64,000 bases of DNA from Gonocerus acuteangulatus (Eukaryota; Arthropoda; Insecta; Hemiptera; Coreidae). Positions 34,935-45,289 of the stretch are shown piece by piece (positions within the stretch are counted from its first letter, which is position 1; each line of letters opens with the position of its first letter). The stretch covers positions 108,173,715 through 108,237,714 of the forward strand of contig OX328125.1 of assembly GCA_946811695.1 (NCBI GenBank), written 5' to 3'. The notes beneath the pieces are model-generated. The model worked only from the letters and a program-made list of their open reading frames with translations. It was not told the DNA's origin and ran no database searches. A program made the translations under genes and the position numbers.

Positions 34935-35417
34935 TCTATACATATAATAAAATTGTAACGGATCGCTGTCTGTACATGGAACATTTTAAAGAAAAAACGT
35001 GTTGAAAAAATAAAATAAATCGGTTCATTAGCGGGGTGGGGGGGGGGGCTACTCCAGATCCAAATTGCCAATGTGCCACTACCACCACTAATTTTTTTTA
35101 TATTTCAACGAAACTCGGTATTCGTTTTGATCATCTACAGAGTTTGTCAGACACTCTTACACATCAGGGTTTAACAATCCCTAAGGGTCAGCTTAGTGGC
35201 TCTGTCACGTGTTAGAAATCCTAGGAGCCTTTATGCTTGATCCCCGATGGCTATACGTCTAATATCGTGTATAGAGAAGCGTTACCTACTGTATAGTAGT
35301 CTTTTTTTTTAAAAAAAATACGGCGGTTTTTATAATCCTAAATTAACCAAAAGATATACCCAAAAAATGCTGCTCTATGTCACTATTCCACACGGATGAT
35401 GTCGCGGGCACAGCTAG
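34935..35417 (+). mobile_element. Canonical Helitron, non-autonomous
   Basis: Begins TCTATACATATAATAAAATT after A, and ends GATGTCGCGGGCACAGCTAG before T (35414-35417 CTAG). 5' TC and 3' CTAG with a GC-rich subterminal segment fit Helitron1. The 5' part shares AACTCGGTATTCGTTTTGAT-like sequence with Helentron units, suggesting exchange or common ancestry. No protein. Confidence 0.7.
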
Positions 35418-36026
35418 TATAAATATTTTCGTAAATTTACCTTTTCTATATAAGACCAGACATGGCTGGTGATTGTTGGTTTATGATTTTAAATACATAC
35501 AATCATATATCGTCGATACAAATGCAAAGAAACGAATGTGAAAAAATGCATCTTTCATTGTCAATCTTTACTAATTTCTGCTGGACTTATGTACGGCAAA
35601 TTCTTGAATCTGACTTCACTCTATTAAAGGGAAAGTATTCCACTATCAAAAGGTTAAATCTGCCGAATATTTGACTGTCCAAAAAAAAAAAGTGAATGCT
35701 TTTCCACTCTAAAAAGTGGTGATTTTCATATTCGATACTTAGCATTTGTAGCGACGATATTATAGGTCTACCATTCGAAAGCTTTTCCTAAAAAACGCTT
35801 GAGAGATCAATCCTTAAAATTTCAAAAAGTTTAGTTTTGTTCTGACTTATATTTTATTTTTAATTTTACTTTTTTTCAGCAGTAAAATGACCCAAATAAA
35901 ATATCATTGGCAACTTAGTAAAATGTTGGCCATTTTAGCCTAGAGGAAAATTTCGTTTTTCTTGGAGATTTTATTTATTTTTCGTTTTTCTTGGAGAGCA
36001 CCTATTTATATTTATTTATCCATAAT
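35418..36026. other. No gene recognised
   Basis: The open frame at 35462-35674 matches no family. A duplicated TTTTTCGTTTTTCTTGGAGA phrase occurs near 35950-35995. Confidence 0.4.
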
Positions 36027-36075
36027 ACTCGGACTTGGAGGAACTGCGTCATCTTTGCGCGTTTCCGTTTTTAAC
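36027..36075 (-). mobile_element. Helentron family B, 3'-tip fragment
   Basis: On the minus strand: AACGGAAACGCGCAAAGATG, then ACGCAGTTCCTCCAAGTCC. This is the family B terminus with several changes; the 5' side is missing. Confidence 0.55.
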
Positions 36076-36599
36076 CCTTGCCCCTTTCCCTCATATGTAA
36101 AGGTTTAGAGAGAAACACTTACTTTGGTTTGATATTTTTTGAAAAAATTAAACACCTCCTGCAAAATGAGAATCAAGATAATACATAAAATGAATGTTTG
36201 TAAAGGACCCGAGCCTACCGGAAACGCCAGGAAGGCCGTGCTAACTGTGACTATTGCTTCCTTACTGGCTGACATGACCTACGCCTAGTCCCGTAAGAAC
36301 GACCTCCAGGAAGGAACTCCTCAAGGCGAAGGCTAAGCGAATTCCTGCCACACCCTTCATCCACGGCCGGCCACCGGGGACAGTCATGCATTAGTCAACG
36401 AGAATTCCTATACCATCATACCAATGGCATCTAGAATATGCCCTAGTAATAATGTACAAATTGTAATGGTGTGGCTACCTCGACACAAAAACTTCCTGTA
36501 AACCCTGACGTGGGCAAAGAAGCAAAACTTGCAGCAAAATCAAAATTATTTCGTTTAGAGCCTTCTGCTCAAATTCAGGAACGTAAATATGCTTTAGGT

Positions 36600-37000
36600 C
36601 CACCCGATTAACCTATGTAATGTACTCTATAACATGTAGTCTTCTTTTTCGTACATGGCCACCGCGCATGCGCGAACGCCAGCGGGCGCCTTCTTGTGAA
36701 TCTTTTTTGTACCGCTAGGACCACCTGATAAACCTATGTAATGTACTCAATAACATACTGTCATCTTTTTCGTACATGGACATTGCGCCTGCACGAACGC
36801 CACTGCGAACACGCGAACGCCACTGCGCATGCATGAACGCCACTGCAAATGCGCTAATGCCAGCGAACAATTTTTTTGCGACACATACAGTCTTTGTTAC
36901 CGTAAATGGCCACTGTGCATTCGCGAACGCCACTGCGCATGTGCGAACGCCAGCAGATACTTTTTTGTAACGTTTTTTTCCAGATTAGTCACCGCTAAAG
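36600..37000 (+). repeat. GC-rich minisatellite with GCGCATGCGC words
   Basis: A unit like GAACGCCACTGCGCATGC, about 20 bases, recurs about eight times, within two larger copies of about 120 bases (starting ACCTATGTAATGTACTC at 36613 and 36733). CGCGCATGCGCG at 36663-36674 is a palindrome matching the NRF-1 consensus. Its base composition is unlike the AT-rich surroundings. Confidence 0.75.
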
Positions 37001-37296
37001 CATATTTATGCTAAAAGATCCAGATCTTACGAAGACCGAATGACTTTAGAAGACACTTATCTGCGCTTTAAAACACACATTATAAACAAATGGAACAATA
37101 CATGTACGTACACTACATACAACAAATTACGTGAGACAAAAGAGTGCGTAAGTGCCTGACCGTCGAGAAATTGACACACAAGAAGAGAGAAGTTTTAGTT
37201 ACCAGACTAAGAATAGGTCATTCACAGCTGACTCATCCTCATTTAATGACACGGCAAGACGAACCACTCTGCAGAATCTGTAATGTGACACTGACA

Positions 37297-38436
37297 GGGT
37301 CAGTCCATATCAGATCATCCAGGCCATGAAACCCATGTCCTCAGAATTGCCTGAAACTTTTTTTATTTTTTGAACTAGTCATTCTAATGATTTATTCCAA
37401 ATTTTAGTTAGATATCTTCAATACTTTTTGAGTTATGAATTTTTAAAGTTGTCTATAAAACTTGCTTTTGCTGTTACCGACGATTTAAGTCAAAGCGACT
37501 TTCATTTACTAAAAAAATCATAACTCTGTTAATTTTAATGATATCTCAATGGGATTTTCTCCAAAATGGTCACAATAATATTTTGAATATGGAAAAAATA
37601 TATATACTATCTGTTATCTTTCTGGTTGCTAAGTATATTTATTTAAAAACAAAATTTTAATTTAAAATAAATTAAAATCATAAAAATTTCAAAAATCGAT
37701 AAAAATAAAAGGCGCTCCATAAAATCAAGTTCTTTTTTCATGGATACATTCTTAAAAGTATAAACTATTAGCGCCAGGCTATCTACAGGTCCCCACCCTA
37801 TTATAATACCAACAGCACACAGTCGGTCACCCATTCAGGTACTGACCACGCCCGACGTTTAAGTAGGTAATTATTAAAAAAAAGGAATTTATATGATTTT
37901 ATTGATTTAAGAATACTTAACAGCAAAATGCCTGAGTTTTTCTTTTAAAATCTAATAGTTTATATTTTTAAGAATGTATCCATGAAAAAAGAACTTGATT
38001 TTATGGAGTGCCTTTTATTTTTATCGATTTTTGAAATTTTTATGTTTTTAATTTATTTTAAATTAAAATTTTGTTTTTAAATAAATATACTTAGCAACCA
38101 GAAAGATAACAGATAGTATATATATTTTTTCCATATTCAAAATATTATTGTGACCATTTTGGTGAAAATCCCATTGAGATATCATTAACATTAACAGAGT
38201 AATGATTTTTTTTAGTAAATGAAAGTCGCTTTGACTTAAATCGTCGGTAACAGCAAAAGCAAGTTTTATAGACAACTTTAAAAATTCATAACTCAAAAAG
38301 TATTGAAGATATCTAACTAAAATTTGGAATATATCATTAGAATGACTAGTTCAACAAATAAAAAAAGTTTCAGGCAATTCTGAGGACATGGGTTTCATTT
38401 CACTATTTAGCTGGATGATTTGAAATGGACTGACCC
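37297..38436. mobile_element. Foldback transposon with about 465-bp inverted arms
   Basis: The left end GGGTCAGTCCATATCAGATC and the right end (inverted, GGGTCAGTCCATTTCAAATC) continue as long inverted arms (about 37297-37763 and 37974-38436) round a 210-base spacer. It disrupts the RNase H-type frame. Host sequence rejoins as CTGAC/GGTAAAACACATACTG, giving a short GAC target duplication (37293-37295 and 38437-38439). GGGTCA-type ends resemble the TTAA element at 11303, but the target differs. No transposase. Confidence 0.8.
37770..37862 (-). mobile_element. 5S rRNA-derived SINE fragment
   Basis: On the minus strand from 37862: ACGTCGGGCGTGGTCAGTAC, then CTGAATGGGTGACCGACTG. This matches the 3' half of 5S rRNA, including its internal box C region (GGATGGGTGACC in functional genes). 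It continues into TTGGTATTATAATAGG and ends ...GACCTGTAGATAGCCTGGCGC. The 5' half of 5S is missing. It sits in the loop of the foldback element. It could be a SINE3-type element or a 5S pseudogene. Confidence 0.7.
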
Positions 38437-38658
38437 GACGGTAAAACACATACTGACAGACTGCAGAGAACGGGACTACTTAGATATACCTACCACACAT
38501 TGCAGAGAGATACTAACTGAACGTAGCCCACATATAGACACTATTATTCAACATTTAAAAATAAAAAATATTATAAAATTGTGACTTTTTTTTCTTCAAT
38601 ATATTATTTGAATAGGTGGAAGGTCATGCATGTATAAAACTTGTCAACTTCACTTTTT

Positions 38659-38794
38659 AGCGCGGTTCCTCCCTCCCCCATAGGGAGGAACCCCGCTTAT
38701 AAGGTTGATACAATGAAACAATCCGGAAGTGCCGACAAGAAAATTTCGCGTTTCAGAACCCCTAGAGACCGAAAATAACGGTGGTTCAAATTTG

Positions 38795-38853
<59 letters not shown>

Positions 38854-40204
38854 CTGTTCGCTCATTTCTGGCTTCCCTGATGGTCCGATTTTGATGAAAT
38901 TTGGTACAAAAATCTGTCGTCCGATTTGAAAGGTCAAGTTCGTTAACCAGCAAAATCCGCCCACTGGAAGATGGCGTTTGGGGCGAAATTCGCGCAAAAA
39001 AAATCGTAACGCTTACGTTTTTGAGTTCATAAGCTTGTAAGTACTCTTTTTATTCTTTCTTGGGCTAGGAAAACGAATGGAACCATTTTCAAGGCGATAA
39101 CTTTAACCGTTTTCGAGAAAACTGAAAAAATAATTTTTGAATGCCGTTTTTGGTTTGGGTACTTAGAATCATGGGATTCAGTTGAAACATTTTCTGCATG
39201 TTCTACTTTCATTTAAACTAATATCTTGAAATTTTGGTTACGTTTGGAATTAAGGATGGGTTAGAATAAAATATTTTATTAACAGACATAAAAAGTTTTG
39301 GTAACTTTGTTTACTTTCCTTAATATCTCGAAAAAGGTTGAGAATCTTGGAAGAATACCATTAGAAAGCTTATTAAATGCTCTAAAAAAAAGGTTCTAAT
39401 GAAAGTTTTGATTAGGCGATCTCAATGGGAGAAATAAGAGCTTAAAACTTTAAAGTAATTGATTTCGCTTATTCGAACTGTTCTTTTTGTCTTTGATTTT
39501 GATACTTAAAAATATGGGATTCAGTTGAAACATTTTCTGCATGTTTGAATTTCATCAACACTAATATTTTAAAATTTTGGTTACGTTTGGAGCTAAGGAA
39601 GGATTAGAATAAAATATTTTATTAACAGACATGAAATGTTTTGGGAACTTCGTATACATGCCCTAATATCTCGAAGACGGTTAGGAATATTGGTAAACGG
39701 AAGGTTACCATGCGAAAGCTTACTAAATGTTCTACAAAAAAGATTCTGAAACAATTTTTGATTAGGCTATGTCAATCGGAGAAATAAGTGCTTAAACTTT
39801 GAAGTAATTGATTTCGTTTATTCGAACGGTTCTTTTTGTTTGTTTTTATTCCTTGTTATTTTTTAATTGCTTAAAGTTGGATAATGTATTTGACAATAAA
39901 ACAGATTAAGTAAAATAAGAAGATCAATTTATTGTTAAAAATGTAGCGTTCAAAGAGTGAGATCCCAAGGCTTTCCAAATGCCTCAGAGCGGAGGCCTTT
40001 CTGCCCGACTTATGGGATAGCTGACCCATACAGGTAAGATTGTAAATCAAGACCTTTCAAGACTGGTTTGTTTGAGATTTCATTTGGATAGGTGTTTCGC
40101 TATTGATCTAAACAAAGTAATAACTGTTTCTATTCTATGCCTTCATAAACACTAGAGATAAGAACGGAACCGCGCTAAGATGACGCAGTTCCTGCGAATC
40201 GGAC
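38659..40204 (+). mobile_element. Helentron-like element, family B copy 2
   Basis: 5' AGCGCGGTTCC with hairpin, AT microsatellite at 38796-38848, and 3' GGAACCGCGCTAAGATGACG, then CAGTTCCTGCGAATCGGAC and a T-run. The interior has ATTAGGCGAT.TCAAT.GGAGAAATAAG segments present more than once, as in copy 1. No coding capacity. Confidence 0.85.
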
Positions 40205-41061
40205 TTTTTTTATGCTTTATTTTTTGTTCTACATGTAGAGCGAAAAATAAAGCATAAAAAATATTTATAATAAAATATAAAGATGAAGTATTATTGAATA
40301 AATTTATTCATTGTCATTGCAAAGTATCATGAACCACTATCAGCCACATAAACTATAAGTTCTTAAATAAATAACTGTTATTAAACCTCAACGTGAAATA
40401 TTATTCTGTTTTATCTAAAAGTCATTATTATTATTGTTAATATTTATAAATATTTTCTCACATAACTTGACCTCTTCCGCATGTATTTTTCCTCTTCTTT
40501 TAATATAAATACATAAATGTTGGATCAAAAAGAAAAGTGAAAGAAAATTTATGTATTTTACAAGATTCTAGAACTATAAATAGAAAAAAATACGTTAATG
40601 ATCTTAGTGCAGTATTTCAGAGTATAATGAAAATTTAGTGGGATGCACAATGGTGAAATTAATAAGTAAGGGCTAGATATTGGAGATAAGGGAAAACAAC
40701 AATGCTTTCTTATCGCTTATGCTAGTACTGGACTGATTCTCTTTGGTACGAGACCAGCCATGGCTGCTGATTGTAATGTTAGATTTAAAAAAAACAAAAC
40801 TACTTTTAATTTATTTTTTGTATGTTTTTGACGATGTTATTAAATGACAACTACTTTGTATAAGGTATTTTAAATATGAATTATACTATTAAATATGTTT
40901 AGATTTCAAAATTGTAATGTTTGGTTTTAAAAGAAATATTTTCAAAAATGTTTGACTGTGATGAGAGGCCAAGTTGCCAGAAACTAGTCGAAATGAATAA
41001 AATAGTTTAAAAGACGTTTTGAAGCAATTTTATGACCTATAAGGCCTTATTAAAAGAAGAG

Positions 41062-41107
<46 letters not shown>
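40205..41107. other. No gene; hairpin at 40205-40262 and AT microsatellite
   Basis: TTTTTTATGCTTTATTTTT is inverted as AAAAATAAAGCATAAAAAA about 18 bases on. (AT)n at 41066-41107 is the mariner target. The rest is AT-rich with no recognised frame. Confidence 0.6.
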
Positions 41108-41108
<1 letters not shown>

Positions 41109-41930
41109 GAGGTAAGGTCCATAAGTTTCCGGCCTGTCCACCTTCCCCTCCTTCAAACGTGCCGGGACCTGCCATCCTAAGCAGGTCCATGCTTGCTCAC
41201 TCCATACCCATCGCCCGCACTTCCTCAGTCTTGTGAGTCAGTGTCTAGCCTTGAAGGAAACTCCCCATTTTTACACTGTTCAAACTCGAGTACCGTGCGG
41301 TACTTACTCCTGCGCAAATTAAAGAGCGCTTGGATTGTGTATACGGGCAGTCCTCCCCCTCGTATTCCACATTGAAAGAATGGGCAAAATGGAGAAGACC
41401 AGGAGAAGCGCCTCCTTTAAAGGCAAAAGTCAGCCAGTCAACAAAAAAGGTAATGGCCACAAATTTTTGGGACTGTAAAGGAATACTACTGATAGATTTT
41501 AAAGAAAGGAATACCACAATGAATGGTGAGTATTATGCAGCCCTACTTTACCGGTTACGAGACGCCATTAAAGAGAAGAGGCGAGGGAAGTTAAGCAGAG
41601 GTGTCCGCCTCCTTCACGACAATGCCTCTGTCCACACAGCACTGATTTCCAAGGCCGCTGTGAAGGACTGTGGATTCCAAGAAATCTCTCATCCACCCTA
41701 CAGCCTTCGTGGAAGGCGATTTAACACCGACGAAGAGCTCCAAGCAGCAGTGGAAGAACATTTTTTTAACAAAGAAGAAAATTATTTTTTTCATGGTATA
41801 GAAATGTTGCCAAAGCGTTGTATTAAGTGCGATGAACTTAGAGGAGAATATATTGAAAAACAGTAAAACCAGTTTTTTTTCTTTCTCCTTTCCTTGTACT
41901 CCAGGCCGGAAACTTATGGACCTTACTACG
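41108..41930 (+). mobile_element. mariner transposon, internally deleted
   Basis: Terminal inverted repeats CGAGGTAAGGTCCATAAGTT and (inverted) CGTAGTAAGGTCCATAAGTT continue to TCCGGCCT. TA flanks both sides (41106-41107 and 41931-41932), inside an (AT)n tract. At 823 bases it is shorter than a full mariner (about 1.3 kb). Confidence 0.9.
41292..41866 (+). pseudogene. mariner transposase with two in-frame deletions
   Basis: The open frame reads LTPAQIKERLDCVYGQSSPS, then STLKEWAKW joined directly to RRPGEAPPLKAKVSQSTKKV, then MATNFWDCKGILLIDFKERN, GVRLLHDNASVHTALIS, ISHPPYS joined directly to LRGRRFNTDEELQAAVEEHF, and ends GEYIEKQ. The first deletion removes the HTH part and the block with the first catalytic Asp (TGDE). 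The second removes the S-P-D-L-A-P-S-D block with the third. Only the middle Asp (HDNA) remains. The frame survived both deletions but cannot catalyse. Normal length is about 345 residues. Confidence 0.9.
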
Positions 41931-41987
41931 TATATATATATATTATTATGTTTCTGTGATTTCTGATTGTACACATAATCAGGTTTT

Positions 41988-42024
<37 letters not shown>

Positions 42025-42025
<1 letters not shown>

Positions 42026-42366
42026 AGTCCCGTAACAGGCCCCGTGGGGCCAGAGGGGCAGATACTGTAGAGGTAACTGATTCATGACCATACTGCACAC
42101 TAGATTGTAGAGATTGTATGGTCAGTACTATGCTCCGGCCGCCTGATTTCCTCCTTGCCTGCTTCGACTGCTAGGGTCATTAGCACCAAGGTACCCATTA
42201 ATATATTAATTAAAGGTTGGGTTGGCCTAGGGACGGTCAGGGAGGCCGAATTCTACCCATGGACGAATACACTAGAAGAAAAAATCTTAAGTGCTTGCTC
42301 GGGATTTGAACTCAGGTCCTCCAGCATATGAGTCCAGTGCTCTACCACTGAGCTAACCTCGCCCCC
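42025..42366 (-). mobile_element. SINE family 2, most complete copy
   Basis: On the minus strand it begins with a tRNA-like head: GCGAGGTTAGCTCAGTGGTA (A box), an anticodon-like ACTCATATG, and GACCTGAGTTCAAATCCCG (B box). A body of about 270 bases follows (GGTACCTTGGTGCTAATGAC, GGCGGCCGGAGCATAGTAC) and ends ...GTTACGGGACTG before a run of 30 or more T. Relatives lie at 12798, 32115 and 62825. Confidence 0.75.
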
Positions 42367-42973
42367 TTGTTTAAACTTTAATGTTTAATATTATAAATTA
42401 ATATTATATTATTATGGTATTGTAAATTAATGTTATATGGTACTTCAGGAAATTGTTAGCAGAAATGAGAATTGTCCAGGCCAATGTGCCTATATTAAAA
42501 TGTAACAGTAAATCGAGCAAATCACTTCTTTGCGGGCTCAATAAATAAATAGAATATACACTAAGGAACTAAAATGCAGTTACAGAATCTAATAAAAGAA
42601 AAAAAGAAGAAATATTAGAGAGATCCTATAAGGAGAAAATATCACAAAAAGGAAATGGAATATAGATTGAAATGTATAAATCCATATTGAACATATAAAC
42701 TTCCTAGAGATATAAACAGCACGGCTGATAGTTTCCTCCGAAACCTGACATTCAGAGGATGAAGTGTTGCGGTTTGGCGGGAGAAAGGAAGATATTGTGA
42801 ACTTTAAGAAGATCGGCCAATGTTCAAGTTCGGCTTATTGAGGTTTCACATTCGAAAGCTGAGAACTGGAAACCACAAACACCTTAGCTATAGCCTTCCT
42901 TTATAGTCCTAGGTCAGGGATAGCTTTTACTTACTGTCTCATGGCTTACCATCATATATATATGTATATGTAC

Positions 42974-43044
<71 letters not shown>

Positions 43045-43064
43045 AATATATATATATATAAATA

Positions 43065-43095
<31 letters not shown>

Positions 43096-43110
43096 GTACA
43101 TATATATTAC
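42367..43110. repeat. Unassigned DNA ending in a compound AT microsatellite
   Basis: No gene seen in 42367-42950. 42952-43107 is a compound (TA)n tract with TATATAAATA and TGTACATATA variants. Confidence 0.7.
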
Positions 43111-43240
43111 GGCACACCGATTTCGAGGTCATTAGTGCCGGCATCCATGGCGCAACCAGGAAATCCTCTTAACGGGCCCTGAAATGAGAAAAAGCCCTGC
43201 TATAGGGGGGGGGGGGTTGGAACCCTCATCTCCCGCATGA
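43111..43240 (-). mobile_element. SINE family 3 fragment
   Basis: On the minus strand: GCGGGAGATGAGGGTTCCAA (B-box-like), then CGCCATGGATGCCGGCACTA, then ATGACCTCGAAATCGGTGTG and CCGTAAT. Its 3' part matches the 3' part of the SINE at 46167 (GGATGCCGGCGCTAATGACC). Confidence 0.6.
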
Positions 43241-43329
43241 GTGATTCCGTGTGAAGAGCGTGTGGAGGTGCAGAGTCCGTGCGGAGGTGCGAAGGTCCGG
43301 AGTCATTACGGAGGAGTGGACTCCGTGCA

Positions 43330-45085
43330 ACGGTGGTCGTCCATGCAGTCCAGTCAACGAACTGTTATAGATGGAAATTTTTGGAACACAATTTTTGACT
43401 TCGTAACTTTGTTTGGGCTGGATAGGAGTTGAACATATCAAAAGTCCTCACCCCTAGCCTTTGTGCCGGGGGGGAGGGGGGGAGGGGGGGGGGTTAGAAG
43501 GTCACATTTTTCAAGGGATGATCAAGGGGTGATGCCTTTTCTTTTTTTCGAAAGAAAAGCCACCACCCCTAGTGGGAATCGAACCCACGACCTTTGGCAC
43601 GGAGTGTTAAGAGCTCACGCCTTAACCCTCTCGGCTACCGGGTCTCCATAAAGTTTTTTGAGATATCTTTAGTTTTCGAAATATCCGCCCTTGAAAGTCT
43701 GTCATTTTGGGAAAAAACACACATTTTTATATTCTCGACCGGATATCTCTTCAACGATGAACCCCAAAAAAATAAATGTCGGCTATAGGGTTGTAGAGCA
43801 TTCCATTCGCTTCAATAATATATGTTACTTTAATATTTTATGTATTTTCTTTCAAACGTTATATATGCACTCACATGGTCTTAGCAAAACCATGGACAAG
43901 ATCTTATCTAATTGAGTTTGAATAACTGGTCAATGGGCCCAAAATTGTATATTTTGTGCTGTATATTATATATATAGTGAGTACTGGACATATGTACTCA
44001 CTATATTTACATAATGGAGCATATTTTGGACAATACATTGACTGGAAATGGTGAGAAATTGAAATGTTCATTGGTCAGTTGTCGCCGGATATCACGATAA
44101 ACATTAAAACTGTTTTCACGTTTGAAGGAAAATACATAAAATAGTAAAGTTATATATATTATTGACGAGAATGTAATGCTCTACAACCCTATAACCGTTA
44201 TTTATTTTTTGGGTTCATCGTTGAAAAGTTATCCGGTCGAGAATATGAAAATGTGTGTTTTTTTCCCAAAATGACAGACATTCAAAAGAGGATATTTCGA
44301 AAACTAAAGATATATCGAAAATCTTTATTGAGGAGAACTTGTAGGAAATTTAATCAGCTTTCATTTGTTATAGAGTTGTCGTGTCGCTAGGACGCAGGGT
44401 TTCCGAGATGATGATGAAGTGAAAACCCGAAAAATGTGACCTTCTAAACCCCCCCTCCCCCCCGGCTCAAAGGCTACGGGCGAGGACTTTTGATAAGTTG
44501 ACCTCCTAACTAGCCGAAACAAAGTTATGAAGTCAAAAATTGTGTTCCAAACATTTCCATCTATAAATCAAGGATACCTGGACTATTAGTCGCTAAATTT
44601 CAGATTTCACGATTAACACTGAAATCATTTTTACGTTTCAAGGAAAATACATAAAATAGCAAAGTAATATATATTATTGAAGGGAATGCAATACTCTACA
44701 ACCCTATAACCGTTATTTATTATTTTGGTACATCGTTGAAGATTTATCCGGTCAAAACGGGGGAAAAATATGCGGCGAAAGTGTTTTTCCCCAAAATGAC
44801 CGACTTTGAAGAGCGGATATTTCGAAACCTAACGATATCTCGAAAAACTTTATAGAATAGAACCTGTAGGAAATTTAATCAGCTTTCATTTGTTATAGAA
44901 TAGTCATGTCGCTAGGACGCAGGGTTTTCGAGATATAAGTGAAACCCCGAAAAATGTGACCTTCTAAACCCCCCTCCCCCCGGCACAAAGGCTAGGGGCG
45001 AGGACTTTTGATATGTACTCCTCCTATCCAGCCCAAACAAAGTTACGAAGTCAAAAATTGTGTTCCAAAACTTTCCACCTATAGC
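43330..45085. repeat. Three copies of a 0.5-kb repeat, one inverted
   Basis: Words such as CTCTACAACCCTATA, CGGATATTTCGAAA, CAGCTTTCATTTGTTATAGA and AAAAATTGTGTTCCAAA occur in order at about 44090-44570 and 44600-45085 in direct orientation, and inverted at 43870-43350. The inverted copy has lost about 110 bases where SINE DNA now sits (43516-43651). The third copy continues into the large duplication. No protein. Confidence 0.8.
43516..43651 (-). mobile_element. SINE family 1, copy with best tRNA-like head
   Basis: On the minus strand from 43651: GGAGACCCGGTAGCCGAGAG, then GGTTAAGGCGTGAGCTCTTA, then GTCGTGGGTTCGATTCCCAC. This is a leucine/serine-like tRNA head with a long variable region and a good B box, followed by GGGGTGGTGGCTTTTCTTTC. 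It lacks an encoded acceptor closure, so it is a SINE and not a tRNA gene. Confidence 0.75.
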
Positions 45086-45161
45086 TGTTTTTAAGCATTC
45101 GTTGCCTGGACTGATGGGGGGATGTCCAGAGTCTGTGGGAAGGGGAGTTTACGTTATACCA

Positions 45162-45276
45162 GGTGATGGTCCATCCGAGGTAATAATACATGGGCGTATA
45201 TAAGGGGGGCTGAGGGGGCTGCAGTTCTCCCCCCTTATGTACGCCCATGTATTATTACCTCGGATGGACCATCACC
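45162..45276. repeat. 48-bp-arm palindrome holding a hAT-MITE terminus
   Basis: GGTGATGGTCCATCCGAGGT, then AATAATACATGGGCGTATA, then TAAGGGGGG is inverted almost perfectly after about 20 bases. The inner CATGGGCGTATATAA is the hAT-MITE end seen at 23141, but here the flanking host DNA is also palindromic, so there is no direct target duplication. Confidence 0.85.
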
Positions 45277-45289
45277 AGGGAGTAAATTC

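Larger units (their letters stand above)
36400..38582 (+). pseudogene. Non-LTR retrotransposon RNase H / 3' tail, decayed and split
   Basis: The remnant reads VMVWLPRHKNF and then KEAKLAAKSK near 36455-36545 (the end of an RNase H domain). After an interrupting minisatellite come TLEDTYLRFKTHIINKWN (37038-37095), VTRLRIGHSQLTHPHLMTRQ and CRICNVTL (37199-37293). After the foldback insertion (37297-38436), VKHILTDCRERDYLDIP follows, then SPHIDTIIQHLKI and a stop at 38582. The same architecture is intact at 61982-61041 (TRLHIGHSLLTHRYLMTRQ, CAICN, KHILTGC). The family is RNase H-bearing non-LTR (I/Jockey group style). The PGH motif is PRH here, so it is inactive. Confidence 0.75.

Noticed and set aside
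37770..37862. Functional 5S rRNA gene
   Set aside because: Only the 3' half is recognisable, with substitutions and unrelated 3' sequence; it lies inside a transposon loop.
41591..42100. 169-codon minus-strand frame opposite the mariner transposase
   Set aside because: Antisense shadow of the transposase plus an A/T homopolymer.
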